A stretch of DNA of 64,000 bases from JACCXG01 sp963785755 (GTDB lineage Bacteria > Acidobacteriota > Vicinamibacteria > Vicinamibacterales > 2-12-FULL-66-21): the NCBI GenBank assembly GCA_963785755.1, contig CAWAXG010000075.1, forward strand, positions 62,001 through 126,000, read 5' to 3'. The notes under the pieces are model-generated. The model saw only the letters and a program-made list of their open reading frames with translations. It ran no database searches and was not told the origin of the DNA. Shown piece by piece: positions 27,621 to 35,194 of this stretch. The position numbers and the translations under genes were made by a program. The stretch's first letter is position 1. The number at the start of each line of letters is the position of its first letter.

Positions 27621-28347
27621 TTAGAAGCGGAGATTGAAAGTGAAGCTCGTCGTCCAGCCGCCAAGATCGATTTTGTCGGCGAGCAGACCTGACTCGATCA
27701 GGTCGTTCCCAACCGCCTTCTGCCAGCGGATTTCTCCGCCGATCGTCCAGATGTCGGCAACCGGGAAGCGAATCCCGCCGAGCACGACGGGACCGACTGC
27801 CGTGCCATCCGCGACATACCGATCACGGAAAATAGAGTCGTCGCTGAAGTCGACGAACTCGCCGACCTCCGAATAGCGCCATGGGAAGATGCCGATGCCG
27901 GCCCCGACGTAGGGTTCCACACCGCCACGGCCGATCGGCAGGAAGCGGACGGTCGCACTGATCGGGATGACGCGCAGCTTCAATTCCTGGGCGATCTCGA
28001 AACCATCGTCGGCGACGACGTCGCGGTAGATGCTGGGCACCGTCCGCTGGTAGTAGTTCACGCCGACGCCTCCTTCCAGGTACTCGCCGAGCCCGAAGAG
28101 GAACTCGCCACCGAAGCTCGCGCCGTTGAAGTCGTCGATGTCGAACAGCGAGCGACGACAGATCCGCGAGCAGCACGTCGTCGACGTCACGCGCGTCCTC
28201 GGCACGCACGGCCAAGTACCCGACGTTGAAGCCGACCGAATTGCTCGGTTCGACGCGCCTGATCTGGGCCTGGGCATCGACCGCACTCGCCAGCAGCACG
28301 ATCGCCAGCGCGGATGCGCCATGAACGATTCTCACAGGTTTCATCAT
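27621..28347 (-). CDS. outer-membrane beta-barrel protein, frameshifted near 28153
   Basis: The first frame starts at ATG 28347 with GGAGA 7 bases upstream; MMKPVRIVHGASALAIVLLA is a signal peptide ending before QAQIRRVEP, then SVGFNVGYLAVRAED. The second frame, from about 28153, continues SLFDIDDFNGASFGGEFLFG and YVGAGIGIFPWRYSEVGEF, ending TSFTFNLRF. Alternating strands, Gly-rich turns and the terminal Phe fit an 8-stranded OmpA/OmpW-type barrel of about 241 residues. One base near 28150-28156 separates the halves. Not related closely enough to the 8628 barrel to call a paralogue. Confidence 0.7.
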
Positions 28348-28484
28348 GACCAATCTCCGTATCGCCGCGACGGCGCGGTGCCGGCCGGCTCGTGGAGACG
28401 AGTCGAGCATGAACAATGCCAGTCAGCGCGCGAAAAAGCGTCGGAATAGCTGGGATTGTGATGAAAGTGTGTCTTACCGGGGTG

Positions 28485-29315
28485 TCACTGCGTCCTGTTT
28501 CGAGAACGCGCCGCGTCGCCGAACCCGGCGATCGTCTCGAGCATGAGATCGTGAATCCGTCCGTTGGACGCCAGGACGCTGCCGGCGCGGGACCTGAAGG
28601 GAGCGCCGCTGATTGTCGAGACGCGGCCCCCCGCCTCTTCGACGATCAAGGCGCCGGCGGCCACGTCCCAGGGCTGGATCTTCGATTCCCAGTAGCCGTC
28701 GAAGCGTCCCGCGGCGACGTAGCAGAGGTCCAGCGCAGCGGAACCCAGTCGCCGGACCGCACGGGACCTGGTGATGAACTCCCTGAACAGGCTGACGAGC
28801 TCCTCGGGGTCGCGCTGGATGTCATAGTGAAATCCGGTGACGAGCAGGGAGTCGATCAATGTGCTCGTCGACGACACCGTGAGCGGCTGGCCGTTGAGCC
28901 AGGCGCCCTGCCCACGCTCGGCCGTGAAGAGCTCGCGCCGCGTCGGATCATAGATGGCGCCGACCGCGATCGCGCCGTCGATCTCGAGGGCCAGTGACGA
29001 GCAGAAGATCGGAAGCCCATGCGCGTAGTTGGTCGTACCGTCGACCGGGTCGAAGACCCAGCAGAACGGCGGCGCACCGTCTCGATCGCCGGATGACCCG
29101 AACTCCTCGCCAAGCACGGCGTGGTCGGGGAATCGCTCGGCAACCAGCTTCCGGAAGTCGCGTTCGATCTCCAGATCGATTTCGGTGACGAGGTCGATCG
29201 CGCCCTTCTTGTCGACGCGCACGTTGCGGCCCAGGCCCGCGAGCTGGATGTCGCCCGCGCGGATGACCGCTTCGATCGCCGTGGCGAGATAGACGGGAGG
29301 GAGCGGGTCAGCCAC
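28485..29315 (-). CDS. inositol monophosphatase family protein
   Basis: 276 residues. LGEEFGSSG (about 67-75), DPVDGTTNYAHGLP (about 89-102) and WDVAAGALIVEEAGG (about 219-233) are the metal- and phosphate-binding motifs of the IMPase/SuhB family. Hydrolyses myo-inositol or related sugar phosphates with Mg2+ in the cytoplasm. The start codon region overlaps the end of the RsbW-like gene by 8 bases, so the two are one transcript. Length and motifs complete; high certainty of family, substrate not certain. Confidence 0.92.
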   Translation of the reverse strand: MADPLPPVYLATAIEAVIRAGDIQLAGLGRNVRVDKKGAIDLVTEIDLEIERDFRKLVAERFPDHAVLGEEFGSSGDRDGAPPFCWVFDPVDGTTNYAHGLPIFCSSLALEIDGAIAVGAIYDPTRRELFTAERGQGAWLNGQPLTVSSTSTLIDSLLVTGFHYDIQRDPEELVSLFREFITRSRAVRRLGSAALDLCYVAAGRFDGYWESKIQPWDVAAGALIVEEAGGRVSTISGAPFRSRAGSVLASNGRIHDLMLETIAGFGDAARSRNRTQ

Positions 29316-29751
29316 CGGTCGCCAGCTTCTTGACCATGCGCACTTCCATCCCCCCTTCCGCGGCGCGGCGGAGGGTGACGTCGTCCATGAAGTTGCGCAT
29401 GAAAAAGATGCCGCGGCCGCTCGATTTGAGGATGTTTTCCGGGGCGAGGGGATCGGCGACTTCCTGGGGATCGAAGCCTTCTCCCTGATCGAGCACGCGA
29501 ACGACCAGTTCGTTGGGCTCGGCGGCCGGCGCCATCGCGAACTCGACGGTCACCAGCTTGCCGTAGTCTTCGCGGTTTCCGTGTTTGATGGCGTTGATGA
29601 CCGATTCGCGGACAGCGACGCCGATCCAGTGAATGGCGTCCTCGTCGAGGCCGGCCATCTGCCCCATGCGGTCGCTGATGACCTGCACGAAGTCCAGCAA
29701 CTCGAAGTTGCTGTGAATCTGGAGCCGGACGGTGCCGCCGCGTGTCAGCAT
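29308..29751 (-). CDS. RsbW-like anti-sigma factor / GHKL ATPase
   Basis: 147 residues, a stand-alone HATPase_c_2 domain. The N box is ESVINAIKHGN (about 49-59), the G1 box DQGEGFDP (about 87-94) and the G2 region GRGIFFMRNFMDDV (about 109-122). Such proteins bind and phosphorylate anti-anti-sigma factors or sequester sigma factors. No STAS partner or sigma gene is adjacent. It precedes the inositol monophosphatase gene and diverges from aroA, with 130 bases between starts. Confidence 0.88.
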   Translation of the reverse strand: MLTRGGTVRLQIHSNFELLDFVQVISDRMGQMAGLDEDAIHWIGVAVRESVINAIKHGNREDYGKLVTVEFAMAPAAEPNELVVRVLDQGEGFDPQEVADPLAPENILKSSGRGIFFMRNFMDDVTLRRAAEGGMEVRMVKKLATGG

Positions 29752-29872
29752 GCAGGCACGATGAACCCGGCGCGGGACTTACGAAACGCCGGACACGGAA
29801 TGAATTCAGCGGCCTCGAAGCGCACGCGAGTGAATAACATAGTAAACCGGATCCGTTCAAGATTGCGAATGC

Positions 29873-29878
29873 TATAGT
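29873..29878 (+). promoter_or_regulatory. -10 element (TATAGT) placing transcription start at the aroA ATG
   Basis: TATAGT ends 3 bases before the ATG at 29882. Transcription 7 bases downstream would begin at 29885, exactly the second ATG of the gene (MM start). No convincing -35 at 17 bases upstream, so an activator or extended contact may be needed. Suggests leaderless aroA translation from Met2. Confidence 0.5.
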
Positions 29879-29881
29879 GCG

Positions 29882-31201
29882 ATGATGCTCCGCGCGCCCG
29901 CTGATGCGGCGCTGGTCCGGCCCGCGCAGCGGGTCTCCGGCCGGGTCGACGTTCCAGGCGACAAATCAATTTCACACCGTTACGCCCTGCTCGGCGCCAT
30001 GGCCGACGGCCGGACCCGAATTACCGGGTATTCCTCTGGCGCGGACTGCGCGGCCACAATAGCCTGTCTTCGCGCCCTGGGCGTTGCCATCGAGACCCCG
30101 GCGCCGGGGACCATCGAGATCACGGGCCGCGGCCTGCACGGCCTGACCCGCGCCGAAGGGCCGGTGGATGCCGCGAATTCCGGCACCACCATGCGGCTGC
30201 TGGCCGGTCTCGTTGCCGCCCATCCGTTCCGGACCGTCATCATTGGCGACGCCTCGCTCACCCGGCGGCCGATGCGGCGCGTCATCGAGCCTTTGTCGCA
30301 GATGGGGGCGACTATTGCCGCCGACGGTGGGCGGCCCCCGCTCACGATAGACGGCGCGTCCCTGAAGGGCATCACCTACAAGCCCCCTGTTCCGAGCGCA
30401 CAAGTCAAGAGCAGCCTGTTGTTAGCCGGGCTGCACGCCGCGGGTCGGACGGTTATCGTCGAGCCTGCAGCGACACGGGATCATACGGAACGGGCATTCA
30501 CGGCGTTCGGAGTGGCGGTCGAACAGGTTGGGCCCCGGGTCGCGGTCACCGGTGGCCAGCGCCTGCACGGGCGCGACGTGATCGTGCCGGGGGACATCTC
30601 GGGGGCCGCCTTCTGGTGCGCCCTCGCGGCCGGCACCCCGGGCAGCTCGATTGAAATCCGCGGAGTCGGCCTCAATCCCTCACGCACCGGCCTCTTGCGC
30701 GTGCTCGAGCGGGCCGGCGCGCAGATCCAGCTGCAGGTGGAGCACGAAGCCGCCGGCGAGCCGATTGGCCGCCTGACGATAGCCGCCGGCGATCCGCGCA
30801 GCTTCGTCGTCGATCCCGCCGAAGTCCCGGGACTCATCGACGAACTGCCCGCTCTCGGTGCGCTCGGCACGCTGCTGCCGGAAGGCCTCTCGATGGAAGT
30901 CCGCGGGGCGGCGGAGCTCCGGGTGAAGGAGAGCGACCGCATCGCGGCGCTCGCGGCCGGATTCCGTGCTCTCGGAGCCAACGTCGTCGAGTACCCAGAC
31001 GGGTTTCGCATCGAAGCGCGTCCCTTGAAGGGTGCCACGGTCGACGCCGTGGGCGATCACCGCCTCGCGATGGCATTCGCCGTGGCCGCATCCGGGGCGT
31101 CGAGTCCGACAACGATCGCCGGCGCGGCAGCGGTCGACGTCTCGTATCCGCGATTCTTCGAGGAGCTGCAACGGCTCACCGGATCTGGTGACGATCGATA
31201 A
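29882..31201 (+). CDS. aroA: 3-phosphoshikimate 1-carboxyvinyltransferase (EPSP synthase)
   Basis: 439 residues. VPGDKSISHRYALLGAM (24-40) carries the lysine and serine contacts for shikimate 3-phosphate, DAANSGTTMRLL (about 96-107) binds PEP, and VKESDRIAALAAGFRALG (about 346-363) closes the active site. The enzyme joins PEP to shikimate 3-phosphate in chorismate synthesis. The stop overlaps the start of aroK by 14 bases. Two tandem ATG codons open it; promoter position suggests that the second, at 29885, is the leaderless start. Confidence 0.96.
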   Translation: MMLRAPADAALVRPAQRVSGRVDVPGDKSISHRYALLGAMADGRTRITGYSSGADCAATIACLRALGVAIETPAPGTIEITGRGLHGLTRAEGPVDAANSGTTMRLLAGLVAAHPFRTVIIGDASLTRRPMRRVIEPLSQMGATIAADGGRPPLTIDGASLKGITYKPPVPSAQVKSSLLLAGLHAAGRTVIVEPAATRDHTERAFTAFGVAVEQVGPRVAVTGGQRLHGRDVIVPGDISGAAFWCALAAGTPGSSIEIRGVGLNPSRTGLLRVLERAGAQIQLQVEHEAAGEPIGRLTIAAGDPRSFVVDPAEVPGLIDELPALGALGTLLPEGLSMEVRGAAELRVKESDRIAALAAGFRALGANVVEYPDGFRIEARPLKGATVDAVGDHRLAMAFAVAASGASSPTTIAGAAAVDVSYPRFFEELQRLTGSGDDR

Positions 31202-31691
31202 GATTTATCTCGTCGGATTCATGGCGGCAGGCAAGACGACGGTCGCTCGGGCGCTGGCGGCGCGGCTCGGCTGGCGCGCCGAGGATGTCGACGAACTGAT
31301 CGAAGTGCGCGAACGGCTCGCGATCGCCGACATCTTTGCCAGGCACGGAGAGCCGTATTTCCGCGAGATCGAACGGGAGATCCTGAAGCTGCTGCTGCCG
31401 CTGCGACATGCCGTCGTGGCGACTGGCGGCGGCACGTTCATCGACGCCGACACCCGCGCGGCCATCAACCTGGACGGCCTCTCGGTGTGGCTGGATGTGC
31501 CGTTCGAGCGCCTGCTGACGCGCCTGCCCGCTGACGGACGCCGGCCGCTCGCCGCGGATCGAGCACAGATGGAACGGTTGTTCACCGCCCGCCAGGCCGC
31601 CTACGCGCAAGCGCACCTCAGAATCGAGGCAGGCGCCGCTCCGGCCGAAGAGCTCGCCGAGCAGATCCTCGACCGCATGGCAGCACTGTGA
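31188..31691 (+). CDS. aroK: shikimate kinase
   Basis: 167 residues from GTG 31188. P-loop GFMAAGKTT (8-16), AEDVDELIE (about 30-38) with the two acidic residues that hold shikimate and Mg2+, VATGGGTF (about 76-83), and RRPLAAD for the LID arginine. Phosphorylates shikimate at the 3-OH, the step before aroA. The start lies inside the end of aroA, ensuring coupled translation. The stop TGA overlaps the GTG of the phosphodiesterase gene. Confidence 0.93.
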   Translation: MTIDKIYLVGFMAAGKTTVARALAARLGWRAEDVDELIEVRERLAIADIFARHGEPYFREIEREILKLLLPLRHAVVATGGGTFIDADTRAAINLDGLSVWLDVPFERLLTRLPADGRRPLAADRAQMERLFTARQAAYAQAHLRIEAGAAPAEELAEQILDRMAAL

Positions 31692-32434
31692 GGATGATGG
31701 TGCGGTATCTGATTCTGTCAGACATCCACGCCAACATCGATGCCCTCGACGCGGTCCTCGAGGCCGCGACGGACCAATGGGACGAGGTGCTCGTCCTCGG
31801 CGACCTGGTCGGCTACGGCGCCGAGCCCAATGCGGTCATCGATCGCATCCTCGAGCTCGAGCCCGCCCTGGTGATTCGAGGCAACCACGACAAAGCCTCC
31901 TGCGGCCTCGACGACGGCGAGAACTTCAATCAAATCGCGAGATACGCCGCCGCCTGGACCCTGCAGCAGCTGACGCCGGCCAACCGCAAGTACCTGCGCG
32001 ACCTGCCGCAGGGCCCGCTTGACGTCGATGCGCTGGTCGAAATCTGTCACGGCGCGCCGTTCGACGAAGACCACTACATTTTCGATGCGGTCGACGCGCA
32101 GCGCGCGCTCGATGCGTCGAACCGCCCGGTGTGCCTGTTCGGCCACACCCACCTGCCGGTGATTTTCACGTTGCAGGGCACGCAGCTGATGGCGGACCTG
32201 CCGGACGAAGAGCTCCGTTCGCTCACGATCGACAAGAACGCGTCGTATCTGATCAACGCCGGATCGGTAGGCCAGCCGCGCGATGGCGATCCGCGGGCTG
32301 CCTACGCCGTGTACCACACCGACGGCGTGATCGTGTTCAGCCGGGTCGAGTACAACATCGCGGAAGCGCAGCGCCGCATCTCGGCCGCGGGGCTGCCACA
32401 GAGTCTCGCCAATCGGCTGGGGATTGGGCGCTGA
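31688..32434 (+). CDS. YfcE/MJ0936-type metallophosphoesterase
   Basis: 248 residues. All calcineurin-like signatures are present: SDIHANIDAL (about 10-19), GDLVGYG (about 37-43), GNHD (about 64-67), CHGAP (about 119-123) and GHTHLPVIF (about 149-157). A di-metal phosphoesterase acting on small phosphodiesters or phosphoproteins in the cytoplasm. Starts with GTG 31688 overlapping the aroK stop. Methionines 3 and 4 are possible alternatives. Ends just before a G-rich repeat tract. Confidence 0.9.
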   Translation: MRMMVRYLILSDIHANIDALDAVLEAATDQWDEVLVLGDLVGYGAEPNAVIDRILELEPALVIRGNHDKASCGLDDGENFNQIARYAAAWTLQQLTPANRKYLRDLPQGPLDVDALVEICHGAPFDEDHYIFDAVDAQRALDASNRPVCLFGHTHLPVIFTLQGTQLMADLPDEELRSLTIDKNASYLINAGSVGQPRDGDPRAAYAVYHTDGVIVFSRVEYNIAEAQRRISAAGLPQSLANRLGIGR

Positions 32435-32551
32435 GTCTCGGGACTGGGGACTCGGGCTTGTCTCGGGGACTTGCGCGCGTCGGGACCAGTGATCGGGGAT
32501 CGGGGATCAGGATACGGATTGGGATTCAGGATCGGGATTAGGGATGAGGGA
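32435..32551. repeat. G-rich degenerate tandem repeat between convergent genes
   Basis: Short units of the types GGGACTGGGGACTC and GGGGATCGGGGATCAGG, then GGATTGGGATTC and GGGATTAGGGATGAGGG, run head to tail after the phosphodiesterase stop. It occupies the whole gap before the oppositely oriented small gene at 32563. Several G3-G4 tracts with 3-4-base spacers could form quadruplexes. Confidence 0.8.
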
Positions 32552-32562
32552 TGTCATGCGCG

Positions 32563-32712
32563 CTACTCCCCGTCGCGCCGGCGCGCCCGCTCCTCCCGTC
32601 GTCTGAGCTCGGCTGCGAACGCGTCGTGCGCGGCGCGCGCGCCGAGCACCCAGCCGATCACGATGCCCACGATCAGCACACCGGGGATGAAGATGAAGTG
32701 CGCTGACGACAT
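32563..32712 (-). CDS. 49-residue single-span membrane protein at the end of the ccm operon
   Basis: ATG 32712 to TAG 32563-32565. The product has a hydrophobic helix at about 5-24 (HFIFIPGVLIVGIVIGWVLG) followed by a strongly charged, helix-prone tail (ELRRREERARRRDGE). It is co-directional with ccmD and separated from its stop by 6 bases, so it is likely the last gene of the operon. I do not recognise a family. It resembles CcmD in size and topology (short membrane helix plus charged tail) but the larger neighbour at 32719 fits CcmD better. Confidence 0.55.
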   Translation of the reverse strand: MSSAHFIFIPGVLIVGIVIGWVLGARAAHDAFAAELRRREERARRRDGE

Positions 32713-32718
32713 GGCTCC

Positions 32719-33054
32719 TCAGCGGCGCCCGCTGCCTCCACTCGAGGGCCTGATGTCGTGGCCGCCCTGCCGCAGGCGGCGGGCGACGTCCGAAAGCTCG
32801 GTTTCAACCTGACCGAGCCGCTTCCAGATCGACCAGAGATACAACGCGATCGCCACCCAGGCGACGGCGTACGCCGCGATCAACAGCCGCGCCGCCGGCA
32901 GCTTTTCGTCGGGCGGCAGCTGGTCGACCGGCACGAACTCGTCCTGCGCCGCGCGCGGGCGCTGCTGCGCCATCGCCGTCGTCGCATGCGCCACCCCGAG
33001 CGCGAAGAGGATCAGGAGAACCGCGATCCGCCGCCGGAAGCTCCTCGACACCAC
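32719..33054 (-). CDS. ccmD: CcmD-like haem exporter accessory protein with signal peptide
   Basis: 111 residues. A cleavable-looking signal peptide (FRRRIAVLLILFALGVAHAT, 6-25) precedes an acidic segment, then AYAVAWVAIALYLWSIWKRL (about 62-81) and a charged coil VETELSDVARRLR (84-96). The helix-plus-charged-tail is the CcmD pattern, a small protein that holds CcmE onto the CcmABC complex. It is longer than typical CcmD (about 50-70 residues) because of the N-terminal extension. One base separates its ATG from the ccmC stop, supporting operon membership. Confidence 0.7.
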   Translation of the reverse strand: MVSRSFRRRIAVLLILFALGVAHATTAMAQQRPRAAQDEFVPVDQLPPDEKLPAARLLIAAYAVAWVAIALYLWSIWKRLGQVETELSDVARRLRQGGHDIRPSSGGSGRR

Positions 33055-33055
33055 G

Positions 33056-33715
33056 TCACTCCTCCAGACTGAGATACAACTCGTCGAGCCGGTCGCGCTG
33101 CTGCTCGAGGCGGACGCGCGCCATGATAATCAACGAGGTCAGCACCATGAACGCAAGAACGCAGAACCAGAACGTGCCGCGCATGCCCGGCCCCAGCGTC
33201 GGCACCACCGTGGTTTTCGGATGAATCGTCCGCCACCAGTTGACCGAGTAATACACGAAGGGGATGTTGGCGGCCCCGAACAGACCGATTCCGGCAGCCA
33301 GCTTCTCCGATCCGGGTCCGCCATACCGCCGCAGCAACAGGTACGAGAGGAACGTCAGCCACACGATCAGGGCCAGCGTCAGCTTGACGTCCCACTCCCA
33401 CCAGACCCCCCACGCCTTGCGCGCCCAGAGCGGCCCGGTGATCAACCCAATCAATCCGAAGACCACGGCGATCTCGGCGCCGGTCACCGCGTAGTGATCC
33501 GCGGTTCGCGACCCCTTGAAGAGATACCTCGCGCTGGCGATGCCGCACATGAAGGCTCCCGTGAACATCGCGAACCAGGCCGGCACATGAAAATAGAAGA
33601 TCTTCTGGACCAGCCCCATGGTCGACTCGAACGGCGCGTTCGCAATCATGATCGGGGCATACACGAACATGGCGGCGGTCAACGCCACGAGAATGGGAAA
33701 TGCACGCATACTCAA
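33056..33715 (-). CDS. ccmC: haem exporter permease CcmC
   Basis: 219 residues, six membrane helices. KIFYFHVPAWF (about 38-48) carries the first external histidine, and WGVWWEWD (102-109) is the tryptophan-rich WWD haem-handling motif. CcmC presents haem to CcmE at the periplasmic face. Located between ccmB and ccmD as expected. The C-terminal tail ends in a basic-acidic coil. Motifs complete. Confidence 0.93.
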   Translation of the reverse strand: MSMRAFPILVALTAAMFVYAPIMIANAPFESTMGLVQKIFYFHVPAWFAMFTGAFMCGIASARYLFKGSRTADHYAVTGAEIAVVFGLIGLITGPLWARKAWGVWWEWDVKLTLALIVWLTFLSYLLLRRYGGPGSEKLAAGIGLFGAANIPFVYYSVNWWRTIHPKTTVVPTLGPGMRGTFWFCVLAFMVLTSLIIMARVRLEQQRDRLDELYLSLEE

Positions 33716-33773
33716 CCCTTCGTCTCTGACTCCTGCCGTCGGCGGTGCGCCCGTCCGGCGGCCCTTCCCGTGT

Positions 33774-34454
33774 TCACTCGGTCATCAGCGGCTCGAAGGT
33801 CCACAGGGACAATGTGATGAAGACTACATCGAAAAACACGAGCAGGGAGAACCACGCGCGAGCCGACGCGATGTCGGTGTCCGGCTGCAGGAGCGCCGCG
33901 GTGCCGCGGACGCCCGCGATGATCACCGGCACCGTTATCGGATACAGCAGGATGGGGAGCAGGACATCCCTGCTCCGCGCCCGGACGAGCATCGCGGCAA
34001 ACAGCGTCCCGACCGCCGCGAACCCCACAGTACCCGCCAGCAGCAGCCCGATCAAGGTGATCGGTTCGGTGAGCACCGGCGCATCGAAGAACAGGGCGAC
34101 CAGCGGCACCACGACCGCCTCCACCGCTATCAGCAGCACCAGCACGCCGAGCAGCTTCGCCACGTAGAGCGCCGGGCGATCGACCGGCGCCATCAGCAGC
34201 GCCCGCAGCGTCTCGTTCTGGCGCTCGCGCTCGAACGTCCGCCCCAGCGCCAGCGTGCCGGAGAACGCGATCGCAATCCACAGAATACCCGCGGCCACAC
34301 CGTCGATGGCCGCGCCCTCCTGGACGAATCCGAACGAGAACACGAGTACGCATGACACCGCGAAGAACGCGGTCGTATAGAGAATCTCGCGGCTGCGGAA
34401 TTCGATCAGCAGATCCTTGCGGGTCACGAGCCACACCGTACTCAGGAAGTTCAT
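33774..34454 (-). CDS. ccmB: haem exporter permease CcmB
   Basis: 226 residues with six membrane helices. The N terminus VTRKDLLIEFRSREILYTTA (9-28) and ALGRTFERERQNETLRALLM (about 71-90) are family landmarks of CcmB, the permease half that partners CcmA. The start at 34454 overlaps the ccmA stop (ATGA). CcmAB uses ATP to release holo-CcmE from CcmC. Confidence 0.92.
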   Translation of the reverse strand: MNFLSTVWLVTRKDLLIEFRSREILYTTAFFAVSCVLVFSFGFVQEGAAIDGVAAGILWIAIAFSGTLALGRTFERERQNETLRALLMAPVDRPALYVAKLLGVLVLLIAVEAVVVPLVALFFDAPVLTEPITLIGLLLAGTVGFAAVGTLFAAMLVRARSRDVLLPILLYPITVPVIIAGVRGTAALLQPDTDIASARAWFSLLVFFDVVFITLSLWTFEPLMTE

Positions 34455-35155
34455 GTCGCCGATGCGTGCCGGTAGCGGTCGCGGAGCTGACCGCCGCCAT
34501 CCCCGAGAGGGGTCAGTCGTCCACCGATGAGCATGACAGCGCGGTCGATGATCGTCTCGATCGCTTCCAAATCGTGGGTCGTCAGCAGCACGATGGCGCC
34601 CTCGCCGCGCAGCCTGCCGAGCCGTTGCTGCAGCGCCGCCGTCGAGGCATCGTCCAGACCGGTGAACGGCTCGTCGAGCAGCGCGACGCGGGGATTGTGC
34701 AACAGGGCGCGCTCGATGGCGAGACGCTGGCGCATCCCGCGCGAGTATCCCACCACCGGTTCATCCCGCCGGTCGACGAGTTGCGCGCGCGCCAGCGCCT
34801 CCTCCACCCGGCGCTCGAGGTCCGGAAGCTGGTACAGCCGGCCGAAGAACCGGAGATTCTCCGCCGCCGAGAGCTCCGGATAGACATACAAATCGTGGCC
34901 GAGGAGGCCAATGGAGGCGCGAAGCCCGGGACCCGCCTGGCGGGCTGGCAGATCGCCGTACCGGACTTCCCCGCTGGTCGGCGCGAGCAGGGTGGCCGCA
35001 ATCGCCAGGAGCGTCGACTTCCCCGCGCCATTGGGTCCGAGCAGCGCGACGATCTCGCCGGATCGGCAGGTCAGGGATACGCGATTGAGCGCGCGACGAC
35101 GGCCGAAGTTTCGAGTGACGTCGTCGAAGGCGAGCGTATCGATCTCTAGAGCCAC
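34451..35155 (-). CDS. ccmA: haem exporter ATP-binding protein CcmA
   Basis: 234 residues. Walker A GPNGAGKST (40-48), ABC signature YSRGMRQRL (137-145) and Walker B VALLDEP (157-163) are intact; TTHD supplies the switch His. The signature serine is embedded as YSRGM rather than LSGGQ, as in other CcmA. Provides ATPase drive for CcmBCDE. Coupled by a 4-base overlap to ccmB. Confidence 0.92.
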   Translation of the reverse strand: MALEIDTLAFDDVTRNFGRRRALNRVSLTCRSGEIVALLGPNGAGKSTLLAIAATLLAPTSGEVRYGDLPARQAGPGLRASIGLLGHDLYVYPELSAAENLRFFGRLYQLPDLERRVEEALARAQLVDRRDEPVVGYSRGMRQRLAIERALLHNPRVALLDEPFTGLDDASTAALQQRLGRLRGEGAIVLLTTHDLEAIETIIDRAVMLIGGRLTPLGDGGGQLRDRYRHASAT

Positions 35156-35194
35156 TGGCGGGAGCGGTATGGGCCGCGGCCGGTCATCGACGAA

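Noticed and set aside
28141..28160. Programmed frameshifting in the beta-barrel and other split genes.
   Set aside because: No slippery heptamer or following pseudoknot is evident at the join points, and the affected genes are unrelated; random indels explain them better.
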